A stretch of DNA of 64,000 nt, taken from NCBI GenBank assembly GCA_036741775.1, contig DAINRQ010000021.1, positions 11,734 to 75,733 of the forward strand, in the 5' to 3' direction. Made by a program: the position numbers and the translations under genes. The notes beneath the pieces are model-generated. The model ran no database searches and had not been told where the DNA came from. It worked only from the letters and a program-made list of their open reading frames with translations. Position 1 is the first letter of the stretch; every line of letters begins with the position of its first letter. Source of the stretch: JAJKIV01 sp036741775. GTDB lineage: Bacteria > Gemmatimonadota > Gemmatimonadetes > Gemmatimonadales > Gemmatimonadaceae. This document shows, in pieces, positions 25,909-34,714 of the stretch.

Positions 25909-27471
25909 CTACCTCGCTTCCGCGGCGGCGCTCGGCGTCCCGTAGCGATCGACGGCCGTCACCACCACGCGTGCAGGCCGCTTGGCGCCGACCGGGGCGA
26001 CGACGAGGCGTCGCTGCGAACCCGGCAGGACCCACGTCTTCCACGTCCCGTCCGTGAGTGCCTGCACCGTCCACCAACGCACGCGACGGCGATTCCCCGG
26101 CGCCATCGTGACGACGTGCTCGCCGGTCGCGGTGTCGGGACGCACGCGGGCGGTCGGGCGCGCGGGGCGCGTCTTGCTGAGCCACGGCGACGCCGGGACG
26201 AGTGCCGGCTCCGCGTACAGCTCCGCGCGAAGCCGGTCCGCGAGCGCCGCAGCACTCGTCGGGGCGGGCGGTTGGGTCGCGACGCCCACGAGTACGGAAT
26301 CGCGTTGCACCGTATTCGCCGGCATGAGCGCGCGCATGCTGAAATGGATGTCTCCACCCGCGTTCGCTTCGCGCGTCACGCGGATCTGGTCGAGCAGCTC
26401 GTTCGGCGGCCACACCGTGCCGGCGGCGCGACTCGCGTTATGCCCGGGCCAGACATGTCGCTGCTTCCGGTTCTCACTCATCCACCAGCGGAGGAGCGTC
26501 GGATAGCTCTGTGCGGTCTGCGCGATGGGCCAGTAGAGCTGCGGCACGAAGTAATCCACCCACCCTTCGTGCAGCCACTTTCGCGCGTCGGCGTAGAGCT
26601 TGTCGTACGCGTCGAAGCCGGCGATCTCCGGCGGTGTCCCCGGACGCCAGATGCCGAACGGGCTGATCCCCACCTTCACCCACGGCTTGAGCGCTTTCGT
26701 GCGGCGATAGATGTCGCGGATGAGGATGTTCACGTTCTCGCGCCGCCAGTCATTGAGCTCGAGCTTTCCGCCGCCTTTGACGTACCGCGCATAGCTCGCC
26801 GAGTCGGGGAAGGGAATCGCCGCGCTATCCGCCCCGATCTCGGGATACGGATAGAAATAGTCGTCGATGTGAATGCCGTCGACGTCATAACGCCGGACGA
26901 CGTCGAGCATCACGCGCAGCGTCTGCGCGCGCACGGCGGGCTCGCCGGGATCCATCCATCGGTATCGCCCGTAATCGCGCACGAGGTCGGGCCGAGTGAC
27001 GCCGAGGTGCGTGCGAGCGGGGTCGCTCCGCGCGCTGGGGTGTCGCGCGCGGTACGGGTTGAACCACGCGTGCAGCTCGAGTCCGCGCTTGTGCGCCTCC
27101 TCGATCGCGAACGTCAGTGGATCGTAGTAGGGCTCCGGTGCTCGCCCTTCCACTCCGGTGAGGTACGCCGACCACGGCTCGTAGGGCGAGTCGTAGAGCG
27201 CATCGGCTGCCGGGCGAACTTGCAGCACGACGGCGTTCAGGTTGAGCGCGACGCACCGATTGAGAATCGCGATGAGCTCGGCCTGCTGTTCCCAGGTGGA
27301 GAGCCCGGGTCGTGACGGCCAGTCGATGTTCGCGACGGTCGCGACCCACGCGCCGCGGAACTCGCGCTGAATGGGCGGTGGGTCGTCCGATTGCGCAACA
27401 ACGGGATTCGCGACGACGACGAAGCAGACGGCCGCGAGCGCGGCACGACGAGCGAAGGACGACAGGCGCAC
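25909..27471 (-). CDS. GHL10/DUF187-type glycoside hydrolase-like exported protein
   Basis: The 520-residue protein has a signal peptide (cleavage near NPVVAQ) and a TIM-barrel-like GHL10 domain at about 35-330 with REFRGAWVATVANIDWPS, NLNAVVLQVRPAADALY, GLELHAWFNPYRARH and YDVDGIHIDDYFYPYPE; the two aspartates in the last are candidates for catalysis. A further segment of about 150 residues follows, possibly a beta-sandwich domain. The family is thought to act on cell-surface or peptidoglycan-related glycans; the substrate is not established. Confidence 0.88.
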   Translation of the reverse strand: MRLSSFARRAALAAVCFVVVANPVVAQSDDPPPIQREFRGAWVATVANIDWPSRPGLSTWEQQAELIAILNRCVALNLNAVVLQVRPAADALYDSPYEPWSAYLTGVEGRAPEPYYDPLTFAIEEAHKRGLELHAWFNPYRARHPSARSDPARTHLGVTRPDLVRDYGRYRWMDPGEPAVRAQTLRVMLDVVRRYDVDGIHIDDYFYPYPEIGADSAAIPFPDSASYARYVKGGGKLELNDWRRENVNILIRDIYRRTKALKPWVKVGISPFGIWRPGTPPEIAGFDAYDKLYADARKWLHEGWVDYFVPQLYWPIAQTAQSYPTLLRWWMSENRKQRHVWPGHNASRAAGTVWPPNELLDQIRVTREANAGGDIHFSMRALMPANTVQRDSVLVGVATQPPAPTSAAALADRLRAELYAEPALVPASPWLSKTRPARPTARVRPDTATGEHVVTMAPGNRRRVRWWTVQALTDGTWKTWVLPGSQRRLVVAPVGAKRPARVVVTAVDRYGTPSAAAEAR

Positions 27472-27589
27472 GGGAATGGAGGCGGGAGTCGCGGGAGAAC
27501 GTAGCGCCCGCGACCGCGGTTGTCATCCCACATCGTTGTCATTCCTCGCCCCGCTCGGGATGATCGCGGGTTACCGAACCTCCCCACGA

Positions 27590-28258
27590 ACGACTTCACC
27601 ACACCATCGAACTCGTTCGGCCGGTCCAGCATCACGAAGACGCCAGCGTCCGCGATCTGTACCGTCTCCAGCCGCCGGGGCTGCGGCATGGGCTACCCTT
27701 GAGCGATCAGCGCGTACACGCGCCGCGCCGCCGAGTCGGATCCGGTCCGCTGCAGAAGCATGGTCCGCATCTGCTCGGACGCGCGTTCGTACGGCACCTG
27801 TACCGGAATCACCACCGCCGGAATGGGGAGCGCAGCATACTCGGCCGACACGTCGGCGGTCATGTACTCGAGGTAGTAGCGGATCTGAATCGGCATGGGC
27901 GACGTCAGCTGCTCCGTCTTCAACCGCTCGGCGACTTCGGGCTGTCACGACAGCGCCTGTGCCGGAAACGCGCCGGCTCGCCCCATCGTCGGCGTGACTG
28001 ACCGGAAGAAGGTCGCCTGGGCACCGTGGACGAACACGTCCCGCGCGACGCTGTCGCGCGCCCCGGGCCGCTGCGGGTCAGCGTTGGGCGGCAGACGAAA
28101 CGCGGGTGGCGCCCCGCCCACCACGATCAGCCCGCGAGCCCGTGAATCGTGTTGTCGATCGACCCGTCGGGCCGGAGACCAGGCTGGGGCACCTGGGGCG
28201 CTCGGTGAGTTCCCTGGAGCGCCGTCGCGAGCGCCAGGAGTGCGAGAGAAGGACTCAT
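27590..28258 (-). pseudogene. Decayed alpha/beta-hydrolase gene
   Basis: A signal-peptide-like start (MSPSLALLALATALQG) lies at 28258. After a frame change near 28130 a hydrolase-like frame continues: RGLIVVGGAPPAFRLP, then an in-frame TGA at 27945, QPEVAERLKTEQLTSPMP, AALPIPAVVIPVQVPY, an in-frame TAG at 27690, and finally VFVMLDRPNEFDGVVKSFV, the usual end of small alpha/beta hydrolases. The nucleophile-elbow region is missing, so an internal deletion is likely. Both stops could come from TGG. The 3' boundary is approximate. Confidence 0.65.
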
Positions 28259-28461
28259 GCGCGCACGATGAAGCGCGACACGCCGGCGACCAACGGCCGT
28301 TCCGCGAACGCGCATCAGGTCCGATGAACGCGCGGTGTTGCTCGATGAACGGCACACCGCGCCGCGACCATCGTCCGGCAACGACCGACCCGGTATCGAG
28401 CGCGCTTCGTCCCTCGGGATCGCGGCCGGCGTCAGCGAGGGTTGCGCGACAGCGACCCTAT

Positions 28462-28474
28462 GTAGAAGTTCTAC
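28462..28474. promoter_or_regulatory. Candidate PadR operator
   Basis: GTAGAA-G-TTCTAC is a perfect 6+6 inverted repeat with one central base, four bases before the PadR start. PadR regulators commonly repress themselves through such dyads. No Shine-Dalgarno sequence fits in front of ATG 28479, so the transcript may be leaderless or nearly so (inference). Confidence 0.6.
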
Positions 28475-28478
28475 CAAC

Positions 28479-28796
28479 ATGGGACGACAGCTTGGATACG
28501 CCACCGTCGCCGTGCTCAAGGCCATGGCCGACGGCGCCCGCTACGGGCTCGACATCATCGACGCCACCGGACTCCCCAGTGGCACGGTGTACCCCGCGCT
28601 CGCGTCGAGCGAACGGCGCGGCTACGTCACCGGAACGTGGGAATCGGCGACCGTCGCCACGCGTGAGGGGCGGCCGCGCCGCCGCTACTACCGCCTAACG
28701 AGCGCGGGTAAGGCCGCGCTCGCCGAGGCGGTCCGGTACTACGGGCCACTCGCCGCGAGCGGGTGGGCCGACGACGCCGTGCCCGAAGGACGCTGA
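28479..28796 (+). CDS. PadR-family transcriptional regulator
   Basis: The 105-residue protein is a PadR winged helix: YATVAVLKAMADGARYGLDII, GLPSGTVYPALASSERRGYV, then REGRPRRRYYRLTSAGKAAL. It starts just after a perfect dyad and ends one base before the GTG of an ADOP permease, so the two form an operon. PadR-ADOP pairs are frequent in Acidobacteriota and Gemmatimonadota. It probably represses the operon until a ligand binds. Confidence 0.93.
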   Translation: MGRQLGYATVAVLKAMADGARYGLDIIDATGLPSGTVYPALASSERRGYVTGTWESATVATREGRPRRRYYRLTSAGKAALAEAVRYYGPLAASGWADDAVPEGR

Positions 28797-28797
28797 C

Positions 28798-31467
28798 GTG
28801 CCATCCGCCGCCGACACCACGCTCCGCCTCTGCCGCGCCTTCCTCGCCGCCCTGTCGCACATCGTCCCCGGCGACCGGCGCCGCAACTGGCGCGACGAAT
28901 GGGACGGCGAGCTCTGGGAGCTCATGCGCCGAGCGGAACGCGTGCCGCGACGCTACGGCAGCCCGCGACGCGCCGCCCTCTCGTTCACGCTCGGCGCCCT
29001 GCCACACGCGCTTCACGAATGGAGACAGGGGTGGACGATGGAGCTCTTGCTCAAGGATGTGCGCCATGCCGTGCGGTCCGTCCTGCGCAACCGCGGCTTC
29101 GCGCTGACGGCCATCCTCCTCATCGCGGTCGGTGTCGGCGCGAACACGACGGTGTTCACCATCGTCGAGGCGGTGCTCTTCCGTCCGCCAGCCGGGGTCG
29201 TCGACCCTGAACGCATTGTCCAGCTGGGACGTGGCACGAGTCCTAACGACTTCGACAACTGGTCGCATCCACGCTACGTGGCCTTCCGTGACGAGACGCA
29301 GGTGTTCTCGGAGCTCGCGGCATGGGTGGCGGGCGAGGTGGTCATCGGTAGCGGCGACGAAACGGAGCTTGCGGCCGCGCAGGTCGTGTCCGCGAACTAC
29401 TTCAGGATGCTGGGCGCACGGCCGGCGCTAGGTCGCTGGTTCACGGACGCGGAGGAACGCGAGGTGGGTGGCCATCCCGTCGCGATCCTGAGCGACCAGC
29501 TCTGGCGAACGCGGTACGCCGCCGCGCGCGACGTGATCGGTAAGACGCTGGTGGTCCGCGCGGAAACGTTCACGGTCGTCGGAGTCGCGCCGCGCGGGTT
29601 CGTCGGTGCCGACATCGGATCGACCCGCCCGGACTTCTGGGTGCCGCTGTCGATGCATGCGGCCATCCTCGGCGGCGGTATGCAACGACTCGGTAACCCA
29701 CAACTCAGCTGGCTCTGGGTCGCCGGGCGGCTCGCCCCGGATGTCGGGGTGGCGCAGGCCGGTGCCGCCGTCCGATCGATCATGGGGGAGCTCGAGCGTG
29801 ACAGGCCCACCGACCGGAGAGAGGGTGTCCAGCTCGTCGCCGGGCTCGGGCTTCGTCCCGAGGAGCGCGCGATGGCTCGGCGCATTCTCGTCGTGCTCAT
29901 GTCCATCGTGGGCGGACTGCTTCTCATCGCGAGCGCGAACCTCGCCGGCCTCCTGCTCGCGCGCGGCGCGGCGAGGCGTGGCGAGATGGCGGTGCGTCTC
30001 GCCATCGGAGCGAGCCGAGGGCGACTCGTCAGGCAGCTGGTGCTGGAGACCGTCGCGATCGCGACGCTCGGCAGCGTGGCTGCGTTCCTGCTGACGTTCT
30101 GGACGGCGAAGCTCGTGACGCCGCTCATCCCGTACGATGTGGCGGTCTCGTACACGCCGGACATGCGAGTCTTGATGTTCGCGATCGTCGTGGGCGTTGG
30201 GACGAGCGTGATCTTTGGCCTCGCACCGGCATGGCGGTCCGCGCGCACCGACCTCATCACCGTGATGCGCGGCGACAGCACTGCCGTGGCCGGGGATCGT
30301 GGGCGGCTCATGCGCGGTCTGGCGGTGGGGCAGTTTGCTCTCTCGTTCATCCTCCTCGCGAACACCGGATTGCTCGTGCGAAGCGTTCAGCGTATGAACG
30401 CGACCGATCCCGGCTTTCGCACGGCGGACGTGCTCGTGGGCGAGCTCGACCTGAGTGGCGTCGCCTCATCGGCCCCAGCCAGACCAAGGGTAGTGGAAGT
30501 GATGGCGCGGCTCGCGTCGCTGCCGGGTGTCGTGGGTGTCGCGCGCGCCTCTGCGGTGCCGGCATCGGGCCCCATGGCGAGCCGCTCCATGTGGCGGGTG
30601 GACGGTATCGACGCCGGGTCGCTGCCGCCTAACGTGCGGTACATGACGGTGGATACGGCCTACCTGCCCCTCATGGGCGTCAGGATTCTCCGGGGCCGCG
30701 GCTTCACGGCCGCCGACACCTCGAACGCGACGCCGGTCATGGTCATCAACGAGACAATGGCGCGTCGCCTCTGGCCCGAAGGGAATGCACTCGGCAACGA
30801 CGTCGCCTACGGTACGCTCGAGGGGCCGCGCACGGCGCGCGTCATCGGCATCGCGGCGGACACGCGGAACCGGTCGTTGCGTGAGCCACCGGGATTGCAG
30901 GCGTACATTCCGGTTTCGCAGGAGGCGCGCGGCCGGATCCTCCTGCACGTTCGGACGGCCACGCCGACGCCCGCGTTCGCGAGCCGTGCTGCCGCGGAGA
31001 TCAGGCGTACTGTACCGGGCGTCCCGGCCGTGTCGTTCGAGACGGTGCGCCAGCATCTCGGCCGGTCGCTCGCGGATGTGCAGCTGATCGCGTCGCTCGG
31101 TGCGCTGTTCAGCGCGCTGGCGCTGGCGCTCGCCGTCGCGGGGCTGTACGGCGTGATCGCCTACGGCGCGACGCGCCGGCAGCGGGAGTACGGGGTTCGC
31201 CTCGCGCTCGGCGCGACGCCGCGCCAGATCGCCGGGCTCGTCACGGGGCAGGGGGCGCGGCTGGTCGCGACCGGCACCGTCGCCGGGGCGTTAGGCGCTG
31301 CGGGCACCGGGCACCTGCTGCGGAACCAGCTCTTCGGCGTCACGCCGTACGACCCGGTGACGTTCGTGACGATCGCAGCGGTGCTGGGCATTGCCGCGAT
31401 CGCGGCGACGCTGGTGCCGGCGCTCGGCGCGGCGCGATCGGACCCCATGGGCTCGCTGCGGGACTGA
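28798..31467 (+). CDS. ADOP-type permease with N-terminal extension
   Basis: The 889-residue protein begins at GTG 28798. Its first 80 residues (GDRRRNWRDEWDGELWEL) are the soluble extension seen in PadR-linked ADOP proteins. Then come LLKDVRHAVRSVLRNRGFAL, a MacB-like periplasmic domain, FtsX helices near residues 360-480, a second periplasmic domain and a closing FtsX unit with YGVIAYGATRRQREYGVRLALGA. It ends ARSDPMGSLRD. No ATPase is adjacent. Transport function is inferred from MacB and is not established for ADOPs. Confidence 0.9.
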   Translation: MPSAADTTLRLCRAFLAALSHIVPGDRRRNWRDEWDGELWELMRRAERVPRRYGSPRRAALSFTLGALPHALHEWRQGWTMELLLKDVRHAVRSVLRNRGFALTAILLIAVGVGANTTVFTIVEAVLFRPPAGVVDPERIVQLGRGTSPNDFDNWSHPRYVAFRDETQVFSELAAWVAGEVVIGSGDETELAAAQVVSANYFRMLGARPALGRWFTDAEEREVGGHPVAILSDQLWRTRYAAARDVIGKTLVVRAETFTVVGVAPRGFVGADIGSTRPDFWVPLSMHAAILGGGMQRLGNPQLSWLWVAGRLAPDVGVAQAGAAVRSIMGELERDRPTDRREGVQLVAGLGLRPEERAMARRILVVLMSIVGGLLLIASANLAGLLLARGAARRGEMAVRLAIGASRGRLVRQLVLETVAIATLGSVAAFLLTFWTAKLVTPLIPYDVAVSYTPDMRVLMFAIVVGVGTSVIFGLAPAWRSARTDLITVMRGDSTAVAGDRGRLMRGLAVGQFALSFILLANTGLLVRSVQRMNATDPGFRTADVLVGELDLSGVASSAPARPRVVEVMARLASLPGVVGVARASAVPASGPMASRSMWRVDGIDAGSLPPNVRYMTVDTAYLPLMGVRILRGRGFTAADTSNATPVMVINETMARRLWPEGNALGNDVAYGTLEGPRTARVIGIAADTRNRSLREPPGLQAYIPVSQEARGRILLHVRTATPTPAFASRAAAEIRRTVPGVPAVSFETVRQHLGRSLADVQLIASLGALFSALALALAVAGLYGVIAYGATRRQREYGVRLALGATPRQIAGLVTGQGARLVATGTVAGALGAAGTGHLLRNQLFGVTPYDPVTFVTIAAVLGIAAIAATLVPALGAARSDPMGSLRD

Positions 31468-31479
31468 CGCATCCACCAA

Positions 31480-31500
31480 ATGGGGTCAGAGTCGAATTGA
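31480..31500. repeat. Single copy of the GGGGTCAGAGTC repeat core
   Basis: ATGGGGTCAGAGTCGAATTG lies between the ADOP permease and a small secreted protein gene. Sixteen bases match the arm of the 78-bp palindrome at 36001. Confidence 0.6.
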
Positions 31501-31576
31501 ATCGTTCGGATGCCGATCGACGCAATCTCATCCCAGCCGGTCCCGCTGGCGACCCTGATCTACAGGAGGATCGACG

Positions 31577-32020
31577 ATGCGGTGGTATACGACCTTGCTA
31601 GCGTTAGGTAGCCTGCTCGTGGCGACGCCGCGAGCGGGTGCGCAGAGCGTGGCCGGGACTTGGACGGTCACGTACGACTCGGACATCAACACGGGCGGCG
31701 ACGTCGTCACGGTGAAGAAGCGCTCGACGGGCCGCCTCGTGCTGGAACAGCGCGGGGATTCGGTCTTCGGGAGGTTCATGCCCGACGGCATGCCTGATCC
31801 GGAACGTCCGCTCAGCGGAACGTTCGACGGGAAGGTGCTCAGGCTCACGACCGGCCTGCTCCGTCGCACGGTTCGCATCAATGGGCAGCCGACGGAGATG
31901 CCGACCCGCACAGACTGGATGGGCGCCCTGAAGGGCGCAACGCTCCAGGGGACGATGCTGATTCAGATCGGTGAGCGCCCCGCCCCACCGAGGCGGTGGG
32001 AGGCAGTTCCTGTCGGGTAA
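31577..32020 (+). CDS. Small secreted protein of unknown function
   Basis: The 147-residue protein has a signal peptide (cleavage near RAGAQS) and a beta-rich body starting VAGTWTVTYDSDINTGGDVV with a later SGTFDGKVLRLT, reminiscent of lipocalin-like proteins of these phyla. AGGAGGA at 31564-31570 is a strong ribosome binding site six bases before the ATG. I do not know a function. Confidence 0.75.
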   Translation: MRWYTTLLALGSLLVATPRAGAQSVAGTWTVTYDSDINTGGDVVTVKKRSTGRLVLEQRGDSVFGRFMPDGMPDPERPLSGTFDGKVLRLTTGLLRRTVRINGQPTEMPTRTDWMGALKGATLQGTMLIQIGERPAPPRRWEAVPVG

Positions 32021-32083
32021 GGTCCGTCGGCCCTAGTGTTGCAAAGTCGAGTCGGGTACGAACCCGTACCTTCAGGCTCGACC

Positions 32084-33628
32084 ATGACAAATCCACGAAC
32101 TGACTCCGGCTCCACGACGTCGGCCTGGATGACGACCGCCGACGTACCCGACTTCCCACCGCTCGCCGAGGACGCCGAGTGCGACGTCTGTATCGTGGGC
32201 GCCGGCATCGCGGGTCTCACCACCGCGTACACGCTCACGAAGGCCGGCAAGCGCGTCATCGTGCTCGACGACGGGCCCATCGGTGGCGGCGAGACTGGGC
32301 GCACGACGGCGCACCTCAGCTGGGCGCTCGACGACTACTACGTCGAGATCGAGAAAGCCCACGGCGCCGACGGCGCCCGCATCGCCGCCGAGAGCCACAA
32401 GGCCGCGGTCGATCGCATCGAGTCGATCGTGAAGCAGGAGCGAATCGAGTGCGAGTTCGAGCGCCTCGACGGGTATTGGTTCGCCGCCAAGCCTGACGAC
32501 GACCGATTCCTCGACGCCGAGCTCGCGGCGGCGCGGCGCGCCGGCGCCGGTCAGGTCGAGCGCGTTGGAGGCATCCCGGGCGTACCGTTCGAGACGAGCG
32601 CTGCGCTTCGGTTCCCGAACCAGGGGCAGTTTCATCCGCTGAAGTACCTGGCCGGTCTCGCGCGCGCGATCGTCCGCGACGGCGGGCGCATCCACTGCGG
32701 CTCGCACGTCGCCGACTTCGAGAACCGCCCGCGCCGCCCTCGCGTCACGACGGAGGACAAGAAGAGCGTGACGGCCGACGCCGTCGTGTTCACGACCAAC
32801 TCGCCCGTGAACGACTGGGTGAAGATGCATACCAAGCAGGCAGCGTACCGCACCTACGTGATTGCGGTGCGCATTCCGTCGAACACCGTGGCCCGCGGCC
32901 TCTACTGGGACACGCTCAGCCCCTACCACTACGTGCGACTCGCCAGGGACGGCGATGGTTCTCCGTTGCTCATCGTGGGCGGCCAGGATCACAAGACCGG
33001 TCAGGCCGATCACGAGGAACGACGCTTCGGACCACTCCTCGAGTGGACCCGCCGCCACTTCCCGATGGCCGGCGACGTCGCGTACCGCTGGTCGGGGCAG
33101 GTCATCGAGCCTAACGACTACATGGCGTTCATCGGTCGGAACCCTGGTGACCAGAACGTCTACATCGCCACGGGCGATTCGGGGAACGGCATGACGCACG
33201 GGACCATCGCCGGGATGCTCATCCCCGACCTCATCCTCGGTGTCGAGAACCGGTGGGAGAAGCTCTACGACCCGTCGCGCAAGACGCTCCGTGGCGCTCC
33301 CGAGTTCGTGAAGGAGAACGTGAACGTCGCGGCGATGTACGCCGACTGGGTGACGCCGGGCGAGGTGTCGTCGCCTGACGAGATCAAGCCGGGCACCGGG
33401 GCCGTCATGCGCGAAGGGTTCAAGAAGTTCGCGGTCTACCGCGACGAGCAGGGCGCTGTCCACATCCGGTCGGCGGTGTGCACGCACCTCTATTGTATCG
33501 TCGACTGGAACTCGCTCGAAAAGACATGGGACTGCCCGTGCCACGGCTCGCGGTTCGATCCCTACGGCCGCGTGCTCAACGGACCGGCGGTCAAGGAGCT
33601 CGCCGATCCGGGGAAGGAGGAGAAGTGA
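32084..33628 (+). CDS. FAD-dependent oxidoreductase fused to a Rieske [2Fe-2S] domain
   Basis: The 514-residue protein has a DAO-type FAD fold (CDVCIVGAGIAGLTTAYTL, GGETGRTTAHLSWALDD) and, after residue 415, a Rieske domain with CTHLYC and CPCHGSRFD supplying the two Cys and two His ligands. This fusion occurs in several bacteria and suggests electron transfer from an amine or amino-acid-like substrate to a membrane or redox partner. ATG 32084 is used; a 6-bp dyad GGTACG/CGTACC lies just upstream near 32055. The lipoprotein gene overlaps its stop (GTGA). Confidence 0.92.
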   Translation: MTNPRTDSGSTTSAWMTTADVPDFPPLAEDAECDVCIVGAGIAGLTTAYTLTKAGKRVIVLDDGPIGGGETGRTTAHLSWALDDYYVEIEKAHGADGARIAAESHKAAVDRIESIVKQERIECEFERLDGYWFAAKPDDDRFLDAELAAARRAGAGQVERVGGIPGVPFETSAALRFPNQGQFHPLKYLAGLARAIVRDGGRIHCGSHVADFENRPRRPRVTTEDKKSVTADAVVFTTNSPVNDWVKMHTKQAAYRTYVIAVRIPSNTVARGLYWDTLSPYHYVRLARDGDGSPLLIVGGQDHKTGQADHEERRFGPLLEWTRRHFPMAGDVAYRWSGQVIEPNDYMAFIGRNPGDQNVYIATGDSGNGMTHGTIAGMLIPDLILGVENRWEKLYDPSRKTLRGAPEFVKENVNVAAMYADWVTPGEVSSPDEIKPGTGAVMREGFKKFAVYRDEQGAVHIRSAVCTHLYCIVDWNSLEKTWDCPCHGSRFDPYGRVLNGPAVKELADPGKEEK

Positions 33629-34335
33629 CGGTTCGACTGACGCGGCACCGGTGCACGCCGGCGCGTCAGTGGTTCGCGCCCGTGATCCTGACGCTGTCGC
33701 TGTCAGGGTGTGCGCTCCTCCGTGGGCGGCCACCCGAGCGGGAGGTCGGCGTCAGCCTGAGCACCTCGAGAAGCGAAGCGGTGCGGCGGACGCTCGCGGC
33801 GTTTCGCGATCAGGGCTACACCGTCAAGGAGACGCCAACGTCCGGGACGAACCCGGAAACGGAGGAGTTCCGCCACGAGAACGCCGACGTGGTCTTTCGC
33901 GCCGAGATCACGGGGTCGGGTAGTAGCGCGCGCGTCGTGTTCTCCGGGACATACCGCGAACGACGGCTCGGCGGCTTGATGCGCGGCGACGAGCAGCCCG
34001 TGCTCAATAGCGACGACCCACTCGAGCGTGAGCTCTGGGCGCGTCTCAACAACCTGGCGCTGATGCTGCGCGGGACGAACAGGTCGGGGAATCCAGTCAG
34101 GCCCGATGCGGCGCGTTTCCTGTTGCCGAATTGGGGTCGGATTCGAATATCATCGTTCCGTTGCGTGCCGGCGGCGTACGAACGCCGACCTGGCCCGCCA
34201 CCCGGAGCTCACTCGACGCGCACCCGGTTCGCCGTTACCGCGTCCGCCGTTGCCGTGTTCGACCCTGCCGCGCCCTCCGCGCTCCGCTCGATGGCGGGAC
34301 GAGCCCGGCCGGCCCCGTCGTGGCATCGGGCCTGA
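33625..34335 (+). CDS. Lipoprotein of unknown function running into a repeat
   Basis: The GTG at 33625 has a strong GGAGGAG site and overlaps the oxidoreductase stop by four bases. The signal peptide ends in the lipobox LSGC. Residues 40-165 (EAVRRTLAAFRDQGYTVKE, VVFRAEITGSGSSARVVFSG) look like a coherent domain that I do not recognise. After about residue 168 the frame reads into a GGGGTC-type repeat at 34129-34158 and on through low-quality sequence, so the native C-terminus was probably lost and the last 65 residues are accidental. Confidence 0.7.
   Translation: MTVRLTRHRCTPARQWFAPVILTLSLSGCALLRGRPPEREVGVSLSTSRSEAVRRTLAAFRDQGYTVKETPTSGTNPETEEFRHENADVVFRAEITGSGSSARVVFSGTYRERRLGGLMRGDEQPVLNSDDPLERELWARLNNLALMLRGTNRSGNPVRPDAARFLLPNWGRIRISSFRCVPAAYERRPGPPPGAHSTRTRFAVTASAVAVFDPAAPSALRSMAGRARPAPSWHRA
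34129..34158. repeat. Diverged copy of the palindrome arm
   Basis: AATTGGGGTCGGATTCGAATATCATC differs at only a few positions from the 36001-36026 arm of the 78-bp palindrome. It is inside the 3' end of the lipoprotein frame. Confidence 0.65.
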
Positions 34336-34714
34336 CGCGGATTACGCGGCAGGCGCGAACGTGGAAACGGCCGCGGAGAACCCCTCGCGCCTTGGGTGCG
34401 CCGTGGCGGGCCGGTCGGAACGGCGATGATGCGGAAACGGCCGAAACGGCCGAAACGGCCGGATGAACACCAGGGTCCGGAACGACATTGGGCATCCAGT
34501 GAACCGGATGAGGGAATGAGGAACATCATACCGAGTGAGTGAAAGCTCCTCGCCAGGGCTCTGTACGAAGGGGGAGCTGTCCGCTGCGGAGGCCATTCAA
34601 TCGAAGCGCAGTTCCAACACTTCGCGGCCCCGGCAAGCGGGCGCGTCCCGGATGAGGAGCGATCCCCAGCATCCCCCTCATCCCCTCATCCGTTTCACCG
34701 CTCGTTCTGGATGC
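34336..34714. repeat. Non-coding repeat-rich intergenic region
   Basis: No gene is seen. The block at 34405-34466 contains GGAAACGG followed by GAAACGGCC repeats and CCGGATGAA and recurs in shorter form at 39477-39535. Further on, GGCATCCAG...CGGATGAGGG at about 34494 is mirrored by CCCTCATCCG...CTGGATGCC at 34682-34716, an imperfect inverted pair flanking 150 bases. Confidence 0.55.

Noticed and set aside
25855..27315. Open 486-codon frame on the plus strand opposite the GHL10 gene
   Set aside because: It is an antisense shadow: the minus-strand frame has a signal peptide and conserved GHL10 motifs, and the plus frame has no recognisable domain.
32072..33733. Open 553-codon frame on the minus strand opposite the FAD-Rieske gene
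   Set aside because: It is an antisense shadow in GC-rich DNA; all family motifs are on the plus strand.
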